A stretch of DNA of 64,000 bases, taken from the NCBI GenBank assembly GCA_006384855.1, contig VCJN01000861.1:17719-81718 (forward strand). The letters are read 5' to 3'. The notes under the pieces were generated by a model that saw only the letters and a program-made list of their open reading frames with translations, had not been told where the DNA came from and searched no databases. A program made the position numbers and the translations under genes. Source of the stretch: Tetraselmis striata. Lineage: Eukaryota > Chlorophyta > Chlorodendrophyceae > Chlorodendrales > Chlorodendraceae. Below are positions 44,071 to 56,729 of this stretch, in pieces; position 1 is the first letter of the stretch; every line of letters begins with the position of its first letter.

Positions 44071-44751
44071 CTAGTCTAGTCTATTCTGCGGCATGACCAG
44101 CTCCGCCTGATGGCAAATTGCACGTTGTGCATCTGAACCATTCATGCGCAACGGTGTCTCCTCGCCCCGCACAGCTCGCGCACAAAGCCATCCCATAGTC
44201 CGCGTAACAATAGACAGTCCGCATGTATGTTGCCTGACATGCGAGGTAGATCGACGTCCTGGAAGGTGTTCCTGCAATGATTGCAATAATTCCGCATCGT
44301 CCGAAAGCAAGGGTAAAACCGACTTGTCCAATTGCGTACTCAGGCCAGCATCGCCCCAAAGGCACGGCCGCGCGAGTACCACGTCCTCGATCGGGTTGTA
44401 CTCCTCGACCCGACGGCAACGCACACCCGCGTCGTAGCAAAGCCCGCGACCAGCGAAGTTCCGAGATTGTTGGGTTGCCGACGTGGCGCAGTTCGTCCGG
44501 GCCCCACTCATCAGTCAAGCTGGACGTCAGGCCGGTGAGGAGTGTGCCACTCACTGCATATAATTCCGTCAAATAGGCATGCTCTCGAGGTGAAACCGCG
44601 CAGCACCATTGCATCGTACCGACGACAGCGGCCAATCGCCCACAAGGCACCGACCCCGTGGCCGGAGCCAAATCGTAGACGGGTTGGGCTGCAGCAGCTC
44701 ACGTAGCCGCCCGCATTGCCGTGACGGCCACCGCTCCCCGCAAGGAATCAA
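44071..44751 (-). pseudogene. RNase H-like region of the DIRS-type element
   Basis: Minus frame 44671-44071 contains GRLAAVVGTMQWCCAVSPRE and LTELYAVSGTLLTG, matching the connection segment between RT and RNase H in DIRS-order elements (L-A-x-x-V-G-x-L-x-W-x-x-x-V-x-P-G-R). An upstream frame (44751-44511) overlaps it. Low-quality remains. Confidence 0.45.
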
Positions 44752-44924
44752 TCATCACGCCTGCGGTATATTCCGTCCGCGTGCTCGGTCACTCGGTGTG
44801 TACGTTCTTCACTAGAAAGCCGTAATCGTCGAAGGCCAAAAGTACGGAATATAACATCATTTGTTGCTGCCACCGCATGAGCGATCATCATCGGCAGAGT
44901 TTGAGTAGGAAATCGTCTAGCAGG

Positions 44925-45690
44925 TTAGCCTTGGCGCCGTCGCAGCAGCTTCGAATAGTCAGCCTCGGGACTACCCGGGCGACATTGTATCAAGCCCTCT
45001 GCGAGTAGGATAGTGCGAAACACTCGCGCCCACAGCTGATGTAAGGCCGGCGACGACGCGACTCCCATCATGGCGAATCGATATCGAAAATACTTGCCGG
45101 TCAACGGATGTTTGAACCCCATATGTCGGCGTCGCCGACGTAAACGGACCAGGAACAAAATGCATCCGTGAGGCCGAACTTCGCAAACGAATGAAATTGT
45201 TGAATACTCAATATGTCCGAGCGTACATCGGAGAGGAGGTCTAATCTGCATTCGCGCCGCGCGATATTCGGGTTTACTTCAGACAAAGGAAGTTAAATAC
45301 GTTCCGAACCTTTTACGGGTCATGCTTGATAATATGCACGCAATTGCCAGCGCCTGCTGTAATGGGCCTTCGACATACCCATGCACGTGTTGCCGGCGGG
45401 CCGCATCGGTCCCAGCCGCAGCGCCGCCTTCCTGGCACGATCGATAGTTCTTCTTGCGTGGCTTCGGTGGCCGACAAGTCCACGGTTGGGCGTACCCATT
45501 GAGCAACGCCTCATTCAGTCCCGCGGGGACGTGTTGTGACGCTAGTAAACCCTCGACTTTAACCCGCATCCCGGGCTGGTAACTATCGCACACGGCGTCA
45601 AAACGCCATGGTCGCCGCTCGTACCACGCTACTGCCCACTCCAACGGCTGTTGCGGCTGTACGTTAAGCGTGAGCATGGCCGGCATGTCA
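44925..45690 (-). pseudogene. Reverse transcriptase region of the DIRS-type element
   Basis: Frame 45251-44925 reads HMGFKHPLTGKYFRYRFAMM then GVASSPALHQLWARVF, the F-x-H-P-x-T-G-x-Y-Y-R-Y-x-x-M-P-F-G-L-x-x-A-P block of DIRS-type RTs. Frame 45286-45101 supplies the upstream SFAKFGLTDAF (catalytic Asp block) and RLDLLSDVRS. The frames differ, so at least two frameshifts are needed. No Y-x-D-D found. Confidence 0.6.
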
Positions 45691-45699
45691 TGCCCGCGC

Positions 45700-48400
45700 G
45701 TGCCGCCTAACTCAACATAATGCCTCTGGGCGTCGGGACTACTATACCCGTATTACAGCGCCGTTAGTTGGGATTGCGTTGCGATTTAGATGCGTCATGT
45801 CCTCATGTCCTCAGAAGAGAACGATGAAATGTCATTGTTACACAACCCATCGTCTTCGCTAGTCGTACAGCAACCAACCGTTTGTAAACCGGACCCGGGG
45901 TCATGTTGTAAGCTTTAGGCGAGAGGCTTTAGCGTGTAGGCAGAAAGAGGTTTGCAGCAAAGGAAATTGTTACAATGTACCGGGGCGTACACGGCTTGGC
46001 AGCCGGTTGCATGTAGGCATTTAGGCTTAGGCATGCTATCTAGGCTTCTTTGTCATCAAGAAGTAATTGGGGCGTCATTGTTGACGAGGGCATGACGTGT
46101 AACGTGTACGAGGTGTAGGTGTATGGGCGGATGAGCACGATGAGTATAGGTAGTTGCGTGAGTAAAAGGAAGTGAGTAGTACGAGTATAGCTGTATACTC
46201 GTACTACACAGCCAGGATGGCTATAGTGAAGATGGAGCGGTTGCGCTTCTCTTCGTCGAGGCATTCGGCGATAACTAACATCAAAGCCGACACATGGGGG
46301 CTCGGACAGCCGTCTCCCCGTCATTCTTCGATCGGCGTCGCCCTTTGGTAGCCCGGCAGGGGGGGGGGGGGGCACACAACGAAGGCATGGCCTGGTGATG
46401 GACACGTTAGCGGGGTGCTTGCGTGCATTGTGTTGGTCAGTGAGAGCCACATGTAAAGCAAGGCTTTGCGGGGAGGCTGCAGCGGACCGCCACTCCTCCC
46501 GCCGCCCCCTGCCCCACCGCCCCCTACAACGATCGGCCCGACCGGCTCGATCCACATCGTGTTGATGTTGCGCCGCGCGAAGGGGTTGAAATGTGGCGCC
46601 GTGGAAATGTGGCGCCACACGTGCATAGAAACGTGTAGCTCACGTTCCAACGCATGATGCAGAAACACGCCCCACGCCCCAAATGTGGCGTCGGATTGCT
46701 AATGGACATCGCGATCGTGCATGCTGCATAGACAACGATAAATTGTATCCCACGACAGCTCATTGCCCAAGCGTGCTCGGCCCTCCTCGAGCGCAAGCTT
46801 AATGCCGCAAAGCAAACACAACCGAACAACGACGCGCACCACGCTCTAGAGTGAGCGCACGCCTAGTTGGGTCGAGGGGTCGAACCACGCCACATCGCGC
46901 ACGCTGATGAGCCGAGCGCGATACGCTAGCATGTTGCGCCCGTATGTCTCGGGCTTCTGACGGTGGCTAGTAACGTGCATGCGGTTGAAGTCCATCAGCT
47001 CCAAGAAGACCGAGCCCTTCTCGCCCTAGCCATGTGCCGTATAATTTATTTCAATCCATCGGGTAACCAGTGTGCAAGTAATGCCATGGCGATGGCACGG
47101 GGCGGCCCACCGGATCGGTATTGGCCTTAGCACCGACAAATTCTGAATGATCCACGAGCGGCTCGTCCGCGGAACTAGGCTCGTCGAGCGGCAGCCGGGA
47201 GGCAGGCGCGCCTTATTGGTTGCAGTCCGTGACGAACGTCACATATGACGTCCCGGAGCCGCATCGGGCCATACCCAAGTGGAGCAGGCGGATGGTCGGC
47301 GCGCATAGGTCGGTAGTCCTCAGCTGCGGGCGCGGGTTGCTTGAGCCCCCCCCCCCCCCCCCCCCCCCCGGTGTCTGCTGGACGTCCTCCATGCGGTAGG
47401 CGATCCCTTGCATCAGTTCTGCCACTGCTGCTAGTGCGGGTCATTCTCGTTGCACCGCGTCGCCACCGAGCGTCGGCTCGTCAACTGGCGGTCCTTCACG
47501 TTGTCCAGGTGCGGGTGTCGACGCTCCTCCCGGGGGTGTCGGCACGTGCTTTGGATCGCGGAAAAAAAAGACTCGTGCATCGGCCTGCGCGAAACGGAAC
47601 TAGGCATCACTAGCGCGTTGTCGTAGTCGTTCCAACTCCCGACCGAGTAGAAGGCCCCACTCCAAGCAGGTGTCGTAGCACATTGAGCACACGTGCACGT
47701 ATCGGTCGGCCATGAGCACATAGTCGTCGAGGATCTGAGTGCAAGACTTGACGGCGCCGCAAGCGTAGTACTCGCACCGCACCACCTCGTCCGGACAATC
47801 GACAAGTGCTCCTCCGGTGTCTTGGCGCATATGCAAGAAATCGCCAGCGGCCGGACCACTGTCCGCCCGTGCTCGTCCCTTGATGAAATCTGTGGAGCGT
47901 GTGACTTGTGGTTGCCCCGGTGCGGCACGTTACCAGCCAATGCGTGAGGGCAACGCCTGCCATCATTTCGTTGTGCGCCGCACCGTGCTAGCGGCAGGCC
48001 GTTGCCCGAACTACACACCAAAAGGCTGTCGTACAACGCCACATAGCGTGTCTGGTCGGCTGAGTTCCGCGCTACCAGGTGCCCTCGGCCCGCGAGGTGG
48101 CGTGCTTGCATGGTCAGCTCGGCGATGCCGCCTCCCTTCTTGCCCACGAACATGTCCTTTTGTACATCGGCAACGCTTACCTTGCGGCGCAACCAACCAT
48201 CAATCGCGGAGTGTCCGTCCTCTCCCACACGACGCAGCTCGGGTACCAGCGTTGCTGGGGTTCCAAGGTGAGCTTCGTTCCCCCACGGCCCCTTTTGGGC
48301 GATTCGGGCTAGAAGCCATGATACGGTTGGCAGGGGTGATGAGTGTAAGAGTGGGTAGGTGAAGCGAGACGGAAGTCTTGTCTGTATAATATCATCAATT
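45700..48400. other. 5' part of the DIRS-type element, content undefined
   Basis: Minus frames at 46040-46668 and 47431-48228 (265 codons) have no recognised domain. A smaller frame (47836-47600) is Cys-rich (CEYYACGAVKSC, then CSMCYDTC). One of these may be the former gag. A C run of 22 lies near 47347-47369. Confidence 0.35.
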
Positions 48401-48406
48401 AAGAAT

Positions 48407-48501
48407 CCGGAACTGAGCCGGATCTTGCAGACCTTCTAACTACTTCTAGTTGGATAGCCGATGTTCCTAGGACCCCCGCGGCCCACGACACCCTGACCTA
48501 G
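48407..48501. repeat. DIRS-type element split repeat B, outer copy
   Basis: Pair of 42042-42149. Marks the far end of the element. Confidence 0.75.
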
Positions 48502-51060
48502 ACATCATTTTTCCCATTCCCAATGAAATACAGGGTGTCTAACGCCGTCAAGGGAGGGAGGGACCCCGCTCAGAATAATAAAAGCTAAATTCTCGGGTGT
48601 TGACGCAATCTGAATACTACTAGACTACCTAATTAACTCTGGATTAACAACCCAAAATTGTGATGGCGATACCCCACTGCGGGCACTATACGAAGCAGCA
48701 TACGTTCGATTGTCTCAGACTCACTGCTGCCGCATGCATGGCAATGTTCAAGGAACCGCTCTAGCATGGCATGAATCCGGGGCATCAATCGGCGGGCAAT
48801 GGAGAATGCTCGGGTGCGCGACATTGTATCATAATGCGCAGCCCGGGCACAAATCCCGCAGATGCAAAGACACCGTGCCGTACTATATATGGCAACGGCT
48901 TTGACGAATAAGACGCATGGACGTGTATACCCCATGTGACTGTTAGTATTGGGCTATCGCTGCCGACGATTCGTAATGTGCCCGTATCGATGTTTTCCGT
49001 AGTTTACCGGCAACGCGTGCGCCCGGCTAGTGAACTCCATTCATCAAGTGTGCCCCCTCAGCTAGCCTTGCGTTCGCTACTCTATCTAACCACCGCACAG
49101 TCCCCGACGTCCACTCTGTGTAAGGGCGCGCCGGGCTTGGTTGGTCCACTACATGGGTTTTACATCGTGTATTCAAGTCGGGTGTTTTAAGCAACGCCCG
49201 AGCCCATGCGTGCCGCGGCGGCCGTAGCCTCTATGGCCGCGATATATGTATAGTAATCCAGCAAAGCGTCGATTGTTCGATCAGTACGCTTCGCTTTACT
49301 GCCGTGCCCGGCCGGGGGCGAGTATCGGGGCATCGGGGCGGTAATCGCCTATTTGGTAGCCGAACAAAGCGCTTATCTACTGTGATGTACTACTAAGTAC
49401 TATAATCCACCCACCCGGCCGGCCAACCAGGGCCAGCCACGGTCGTTAATTACACAACCGTGCGATATGAAGGAGTGAATCCAACGGTGAGCCCCATCCT
49501 GACGCAACGCCCCGTCCCGGACCATACGAGTGCATGTACGAGTAGTCGCTACCCCGCATCCAAGCACCTCTGCCCGGGTCATGCCCCGCATCCCACCCTG
49601 CCCGGCGGCCAGGCGCAGCCCCCGCACCCCGCCCCGCGCAGCCCGCCACAGCCCCCGCACCGCGCCCCGGTCTAGCCTTCCCGCGCATACAGCCCGCCGC
49701 AGCCGCGCACGCAGCCCGCAGCCACCCCGCCGCAGGATTCGTATTTGTAATAATGCACCTAATAAATCAATAGTACGCCCGGCAACAGTCTCGAACAATC
49801 GACGCATCGCTCTCCCAAGTTTCCTCGTATTATTATTCCCGCATCAAGGATATTATAATTCCCGCATCATCGGTGCAATGGCCACCCTGGGGAATTTTAT
49901 ACCCACTACCCCAGTAAGTCGCCGCAAGCATTTATAGAGTACGATTTATTGTACTCTATTTGCTCCGCTGCTAGTATTGTTCATCATGCCCCATGCTTTC
50001 ATCATGCCCATACTTTTCATCATGCACCATATTAGTTCGAAACGGTAGAGTACATGTGTAAACGACAAAACACGCACATTCATAGGAATTATGCCCGTCC
50101 ACCAAATAATAGATATATATTGAATCGAGCGCCTCAAGGGCGCGCTCGGATGAACGATGGTCCCGCTGATCGCCCCGCGCTCGACTTGATCCACGGTGTG
50201 GAATATTCAAAGTCGTCAGTCGCCACGCGGCGGTCTTGTAGATGCTAGCGCCAGCTGAAGCGCGGTGGCGGCTGGGCGGCAGCAACAAGAGTGGTGGAGA
50301 GTGCATCCCATCTCGTACAGCAAACGCCCTTTCAGAAATAAATGGCACCCTATATATTAGTAACTGTACTCGTAGTAGAATTCCCGCTGGCGATTATGGG
50401 CAGCCAATGCGCTGCATCCATGATGAAACTGCCAATAATTGGCAGTGCGTTGTGGTATTCGCTCATAATACAAATTATTCCCTCGTACTGGCGACCGCCC
50501 GTAGTTATCCGGAAACTAACACAGCTACTGATCACGTGATGGAAGGAGGCGGGGTTTGGAAACGAAAGAGGATGGCCGGGAGCTTGAGCTGTAATTACAC
50601 TACATGTGTTCCCTGCTATGGCTAGAGATGGGAGGTCCTAAGAACAATTCAGTCTAGGCGGAGGAGAGCACCATGCTAACACGTTGTAATCGATTTCAAT
50701 TCAATTTGCGCGGCGCCACTAGATATACATCAGCCGCCCTAGCGGTTGTTGTCTTGGGTATCAGTCAGCACTCCATACATGTTTCTGACCTCGGATTATT
50801 TTGCGTCTCACTTCGTGCAGACAAATTTAATATGGCGTAATTGCATGTCGCCATATTTCTGTAGTACATTTGCATTTCATGCTCGCACTGGTAACTTGCG
50901 TGGAAATTCTCGTCAATACTATGTATACCGGTATATGCCAATACATCACTGTCCAAAATTGTCAATTTGACGACAAATATGGATGCTCTCTACTCATGTT
51001 AACACAAGTAGAAAATTTGCGCGATTACAAGATGTGAGGCAGGCAATATGCTCTATCGCA
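48502..51060. other. Gene-poor region
   Basis: No supported gene. A GC-rich CCCCGCA/CAGCCC repeat island (49555-49735) makes long frames on both strands without domain content. Otherwise AT-richer unique sequence. Confidence 0.4.
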
Positions 51061-51065
51061 ATCAT

Positions 51066-51475
51066 AGCGTGACAATTAAGATGTAAATATAAGCTACGAG
51101 TACGTGCATGATAGGTCCCTGATGAGTTTACGACGACGGGTATATATACGATATCATCACGCCGCCGTGTGGCAAGCGCTGTGTTTTTTACGTGGGTCTC
51201 ACAACGATAGTTACACAGTTACACTGGTTTCAGAGCATGTGTTGTCGATCCAAGGAACTAGAGGTCAATGTTTCGATCCCTACTGAAACCGAGAATTGAT
51301 ATCTCGCAGGGAAAGAATGTAGTGTGACAATTAGGATGTCTATACATACGCCACGAGTTAGCGTACGGTGTGTACCTGAGGTTACGCGACGGATATAACT
51401 ACATACGACATCATCACCTTGCAGTGTCGTCGCAAGCGTTGTGCTTTTGATGGGGACGTCGCCTCGATTGTTATA
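51066..51475. repeat. Two diverged direct repeats of about 150 bases
   Basis: 51066-51215 and 51317-51475 share GTGACAATTA(A/G)GATGT, ACGA(C/T)ATCATCAC, GTCGCAAGCG-like and TGTGCTTTT-like blocks at an offset of about 252 bases. Confidence 0.55.
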
Positions 51476-51737
51476 TATAATATAGACCGTAGCGGACGAT
51501 GTCACACCGCTTGTTTCATGTGTCAACCGTGCTCGCCGCATCATGTTTTGATAACTAGAAACATTACATCACATGTCACTATACGTCACAATGAATAGTA
51601 AGTACAAGTGCACTTATTGATACACGGCCGTGATTGGGCGCCCAATTGGCACACTAACTAGACGATGCTCAGTACAGTCATCGTATTGATACGGTGTACC
51701 GAACGCACCACATAAAACCCGTATTTAATATTCTGCT

Positions 51738-52145
51738 AGGACATGTGGATGATGGCAAGGCATGCAACAGAGACACTGATGATACTAACTCTCACGCCGC
51801 AGCATATGTAGCAGCGGACGAAAAGCGGGTAGCGCAGAGCAAAGGGGTGCATGGAGTTTATTGCAGCTCTAAGCCACGTGCTCCGCGTGGCTAGAGTGAG
51901 AGATGCTCACCGCACATGTACTGAAAGTACTGTTTATTCATCTGCCATGGCATGTGGATGATGCTGCTGGCATGGCATGCGATAGAGACAATGATGATAT
52001 TAAGTTCCATGCCGCAAGATTTGCAGCACCGGACGGAAAAGCGGCTAAGCGGGTAGCGCACCGCAAAGGGGTGCAGTGAAATCAATGTTGCTCTAAGCTA
52101 TGTACTCCGCGCGGCTAGTGTGAGAAATGCTCGCTGAGCATATAC
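51738..52145. repeat. Two diverged direct repeats of about 190 bases
   Basis: 51738-51920 and 51946-52140 share CATGTGGATGATG, AGAGACA(C/A)TGATGAT, GCGGGTAGCGCA, GCAAAGGGGTGCA and CTCCGCG(T/C)GGCTAG. Function unknown. Confidence 0.65.
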
Positions 52146-55100
52146 CATTTGTCCAGAGCAGCGTACCTACGCCCAACAGACGGTTCCTGAGCACGGCATA
52201 TGCTGCGAGTGACACGGCAAAGTAAGGGGACATACGTCCACAGTAGCGCATCCCTGCAGCAATGTGCAGCATCTTCACACGGCAATCGGCGTCGTACAGC
52301 ATAGGAGACGGAAATGGCCGGAGGTATATAGTGCTAACACATATGTCAAAAGTCTGTAGTGATTGGGAAGTGATCGATATGGCTTTATCGCTATATCTCG
52401 TGATATATCTCCATCGTTAGTTACTTGGATCTTTATACCTCCATATGTCGTTATTTGGTGGTATCGGCATATATGGTTGTATCCGTTACTGAAGAACTGT
52501 GCGCACAAAGGATGCGGGTGAGAACCATACTGGGTCTCCGCCAACTGCGTCAGCAATGGCGAGCGCATAAACTCGCTAGTGAAACTCGGCTGCTACACCA
52601 ACCGTCAATACATTGCAATCCGATATACACACCCTGGCGTCGCTCCTAATCTATCACAATGAATATGCATTATACACGCGCTCGCTGCCTGAGTGAGCTC
52701 GCTGCCTCGAAGCGTTCGGCGGCACACAGTGGCTCGGCCGTGCTACTGCCCCTATCGACGCAAAGCGGGATGTGGCTGAGGGCGCACAAAGCGAGTGAAC
52801 CGGCAGTGCAGCCGCAAACGGGATGGGTTCGTGGGGGTGAGCGGATGTACACCCATCCACATAGGTCTTAGGCCAGTTCTTCGCCGAATTCGAGTTCGCA
52901 AAAATCAAGGCAACTAAATATAGGTTTATTTTGGACCTAATACCCTGTAATGTTCACGTTATGTTAATTCGCCATCACCATCGGGTTTTATCAAGACCTA
53001 ATGCCCTAATAGATGTGCCGTACAAGCCGTCCTATCGATAGATTGAGCGTTCCATGTACGCGTACACCCTTCACACATGGGTTGGTGCCCATGATGTGCC
53101 GCTGCGCATACACATATGCCATTGGATGGTGGCATGGATGGCCATGGATGAGTGAGGAAACATGTTAGGGAAGGGACTAGGATGAGTTTAGGCGGGGTGT
53201 GGGCATGTGAGCGTGGGCCGCTACCGCACCTTATGTATTGATACCGTCGCGACTGTCGTGTTGCCTCGTTAAGCAACCGTTAAAATTCAAGCGGAAATTG
53301 AGGGGATTGCTCAAAAAATCAAAAGTAATATGGCGATGATTTACGCGAAAGCGTTACTTTGGATGTAACAATCTCGCGGGCGTCCGGGCACATCTAGACC
53401 CCTTTTCGCCCCTACTAAACGTAGTAATAGTAGGCGGGAACACGACGCGCATTATTGCAACAATTTGCCACATCATGGGCGTGGAACTTTACAGTGCATA
53501 CGTCTCAATACCCCATACCCGGTGATGATGCAGTATTTTGGGTGTGGTTGCGCGCACACTTCTCATACTTGGTTCATGCCCCCCTTTGGCGATGGGTATG
53601 ATGGACGCCACGCTTTGTCCCATCTTTTCAAAGCATCGTTTCCACCATCCCATCATCAATGCAATAAAGGGCCACGCCATTTTCGTTCCACTCGGCCCAC
53701 GATAACGCGCCATGGGCACGTAACCATGCACTACCATGCACTACAGCAAGGAGACCGCGAGCGAAACCTTCTCATGCTTGAGCATGCAACGATTACAACA
53801 ACAGTATCCACTGAATTTGCTCCAAAACCAACGAAACTGGTAGATACGGCTTGCTACATACCGTGGATGGCTTTATTTGAATGCCCTACATACTACATTG
53901 CCATCAGTTCGCATACCAAGGGGGACGTGTGTAAATTTGGCGCCGAGTGGGGCCCATGGCTACGCATATGGGCATGGATGGCGCAATTTCTGATTACGCA
54001 CTGCTTTTGCATAATGAAATCGTTGATGGCAACGGCTACGTCGCGGCACCATCGAGTATGACGCGCTATCACATCATTCGACACAAAGCGTATACTAGCC
54101 TTTGCAACACGCATGCACGCGCCCCACGGCCTCAATGTAATCATTTATGGGCGTGTCGATTGAATCCGTAGTCCCCATACTTTTGTGGAGGGGTGTAGAT
54201 ATACTATTCCTTATTCCTGCCCCCCTCCCCGCCCTTCCCCCAACACAACTCCTCTCCCTCTCGGCCGCCACTGCGCGTCCTCCAGCTGGCCCAGATCTGC
54301 ACCTACGAACGAATGCGAACAATCCACATTGTGGAGCAGGTCAAGCGGGGCGTCATCATCATCGTCATTATTATCATCATCATCATCATCATCACTGTTC
54401 ATCTGCCTACGCGTCAGGCGCGCGCGCCAAATAACTGTCAAGCGCAGAAGGCGCAGCAGGCGGAGCTGCGCCTTTTACTAAACTTACAGTACAATAAGTA
54501 CTATAATCAATACTCAAATCCTAGGCGCGTGGCGGGGGCGGCGCAAATGGGTTATATTTCGTCTGTGAGTAGGGACAGATGTGTTCCAGGAAATACTGTT
54601 GTACGCGAATGCGTGGCGATGGCGACTGAAAAGTTGTTTCAGGATTTCGCTACAAAGGTTTCACTGGTGCCAATCATGTCACGGAGGCGGAAAATGACTA
54701 CTAAGTTATGATAGGAAGGTTAGCTTACATTATCTCCTGCAGAGAGATAACAATTCTCTTCTCAGGAGACAATAATAGTTAGATAATATACAGTATGTAA
54801 GACGGTAGAATAATTGCTACTATCACCGTACGCATTAAATAAACAACTTCCAGAAAGATTGCTTGACAATGACAACTTCTAATTATTCTCACATCTTCTT
54901 TCGATATTCGTCGCCTATTCAATAACATCGCCAATAATTACGGCGGGTATGTTGGCGCGACGAGTGCTGTACTTATATATTGTTGTAGTAATCAATTTCA
55001 GCAGCATACTTTATTATTATGCGGCATCAGAGCAGTTGTGATATAATCAATTTGATGCAGTAGTCGTGCGTAATACGGTGGCGCGCGCCCGCCATAAATA

Positions 55101-56729
55101 CTAGTGGTTTATTTATGTCATCATATATGATAGGGGGCGTTACACGCATATATATCGGTGATAGTAAGTACCGTCTCCCGCGCCTAACACATGTACACCA
55201 GAAATCAATGTCGGTATACATAGTGTTCATAACCAGCAATCTTAATACAAGGGCACGCACTCGCCAATATCACAATATTAGCTAGCAATCCAGCATACCT
55301 GTAGTTATATCATGCTATATAATCATCGGTGCTCATTATCATTTTTTCGTATTAGTTAGTCACTATCACGATGAATTGATAATGTATGCTGGCTTTGCTA
55401 TATGTATCGGCTCCGTGTCCCCTGGGCTTCCATATGCGCGCTGCACGCGCTGAACAATAGTTCATCGTGTGAAGATTTACATCGTACCATTTTTTTACTA
55501 CTAACGCATACCATATGTCATTATCGTCAAATATTTATAGCTTTCCAGCAGCAGGGACTTTGAGAAAATAACGCGCATCTATTACGTCGTACAGTGCGCG
55601 CGCTCTACGGCGCACTACAAATGATTTCACTCCCTTGGCTTGTCTCGGCATGTAAAGTTGCGCCACACAGTAAGTGGCGACGACTGGGGCGGGGTATAAA
55701 TTGCTGGACATTTGACAGTATTAGTATGCAATAGAGGCGCGTTGCACGCGCTACTTCAGCATAGTAGCAGACGATGACATATGTTGCGTCCGTTGTCCAA
55801 TACTCATGTGAGAGTTAAACATACCGAACATATTCAATTCGATTTTGTTAGCAAACATTGATTTTATTGGCAGCAAGTACATCTCACATCCCGCGTGCTC
55901 ATGCTAAAAAGCAAGTCCCAATTATTGCATTGAAGCACAGAAGTTTCAAAGCGATAACCGCCCCTATTTTATCATTGGCGGCTTCGCGGCATGAAGAAAA
56001 CCATTCCCACCCCACTATTTACAGTCCCGGTACAGTAGGCTCGTATTGGAGCCGCATATTTTATCAAGAAGCGACAGACGGCACTGCCCACACGCACGCG
56101 TATAGTTCGGCGGTCGACTTGCAGGTCGCGAAAACTGATGGTCTCTTTTAGGACTCCGAGCAAGCCACAGTCATCTCGTTATCGTGCGGACGCTCTTTCC
56201 TTCGTCATCAACTTCATCACTCCTTTCACATCGTACGCGTCCGTACGACGGTATGCCAGCCCGCCTGCGTGTACAGGGTGGTGGTGGTGGTGGGGAAGGG
56301 GGGTCGCCGAGGTCGGTCAGTTCTTTCGAAAATCGGAGGACATAATCAGATTATCATTAGCTTGGCCAGCTTTAGCGTCATCTCGACGTGTAAAGCTATC
56401 CAAAAAGACCCCGGACGCCCGCACGAATCTCGCTATGGCGCGGCGACATTCATTTCTGATGCATATCCTGCGACTATGTGCTCATGAACTTCGGGCGAAA
56501 ACCCAGCACGATCGGCACCATTGCATGTCGTGCGCACGGCAATGTCGCGCTTCAAAGAGAACTGGCCACAAGTCGACTTGCCCACATGTTGAACTGACTA
56601 TTCAGGTGATTATATGACAGCCGTTACCTGAGGAATTCTGTTTGACACTTACTAGGCGCCGTGGTAATTGACAGGGCTCGATCGAGACTGGACGGCAGGC
56701 ACCGCTGCCCGGGATAGTACTCGGCCACG
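52146..56729. other. Gene-poor region
   Basis: No supported gene. A 198-codon plus frame (53465-54061) and opposing minus frames show no domain. An ATC/ATT trinucleotide array lies at 54345-54395. 54,720-56,600 is AT-rich, with TATA-like runs and no coding signal. Confidence 0.4.
54345..54395. repeat. ATC-type trinucleotide microsatellite
   Basis: Run of CATCATCATC/TTATTATC units; it explains the Ile/Ser/His runs of overlapping frames. Confidence 0.85.

Larger units (their letters stand above)
41757..48501 (-). mobile_element. Old DIRS/PAT-type retroelement with split direct repeats
   Basis: On the minus strand: repeat B (48501-48407), an undefined 5' part (48.2-45.7 kb), RT (about 45690-44925), RNase H-like region (44751-44071), tyrosine recombinase N-terminal domain (44065-43520) and decayed C-terminal part, repeat A (42582-42434), second B (42149-42042), second A (41929-41757). 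Gene order gag?-RT-RH-YR and the A1-ORFs-B1-A2-B2 repeat layout are those of PAT/Ngaro elements. Repeats are strongly diverged and frames are interrupted, so it is long dead. Confidence 0.7.

Noticed and set aside
47431-48228. 265-codon minus-strand frame as a host gene
   Set aside because: Lies inside the old DIRS-type element, with no recognisable domain. At most a gag remnant.
49400-49937. Overlapping 135-codon frames on both strands
   Set aside because: Both come from a CCCCGCA/CAGCCC low-complexity island; no domain and no codon bias.
51219-51283. Possible tRNA: a perfect 7-base terminal helix (GGTTTCA ... TGAAACC) and TTTCGATCCC near the 3' side
   Set aside because: Only 65 bases, no 5-bp T stem or anticodon stem can be drawn, and the A box is poor.
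53465-54061. 198-codon plus-strand frame
   Set aside because: Composition is His/Thr/Pro-heavy without a domain; opposing frames are equally open. Not supported as a gene.
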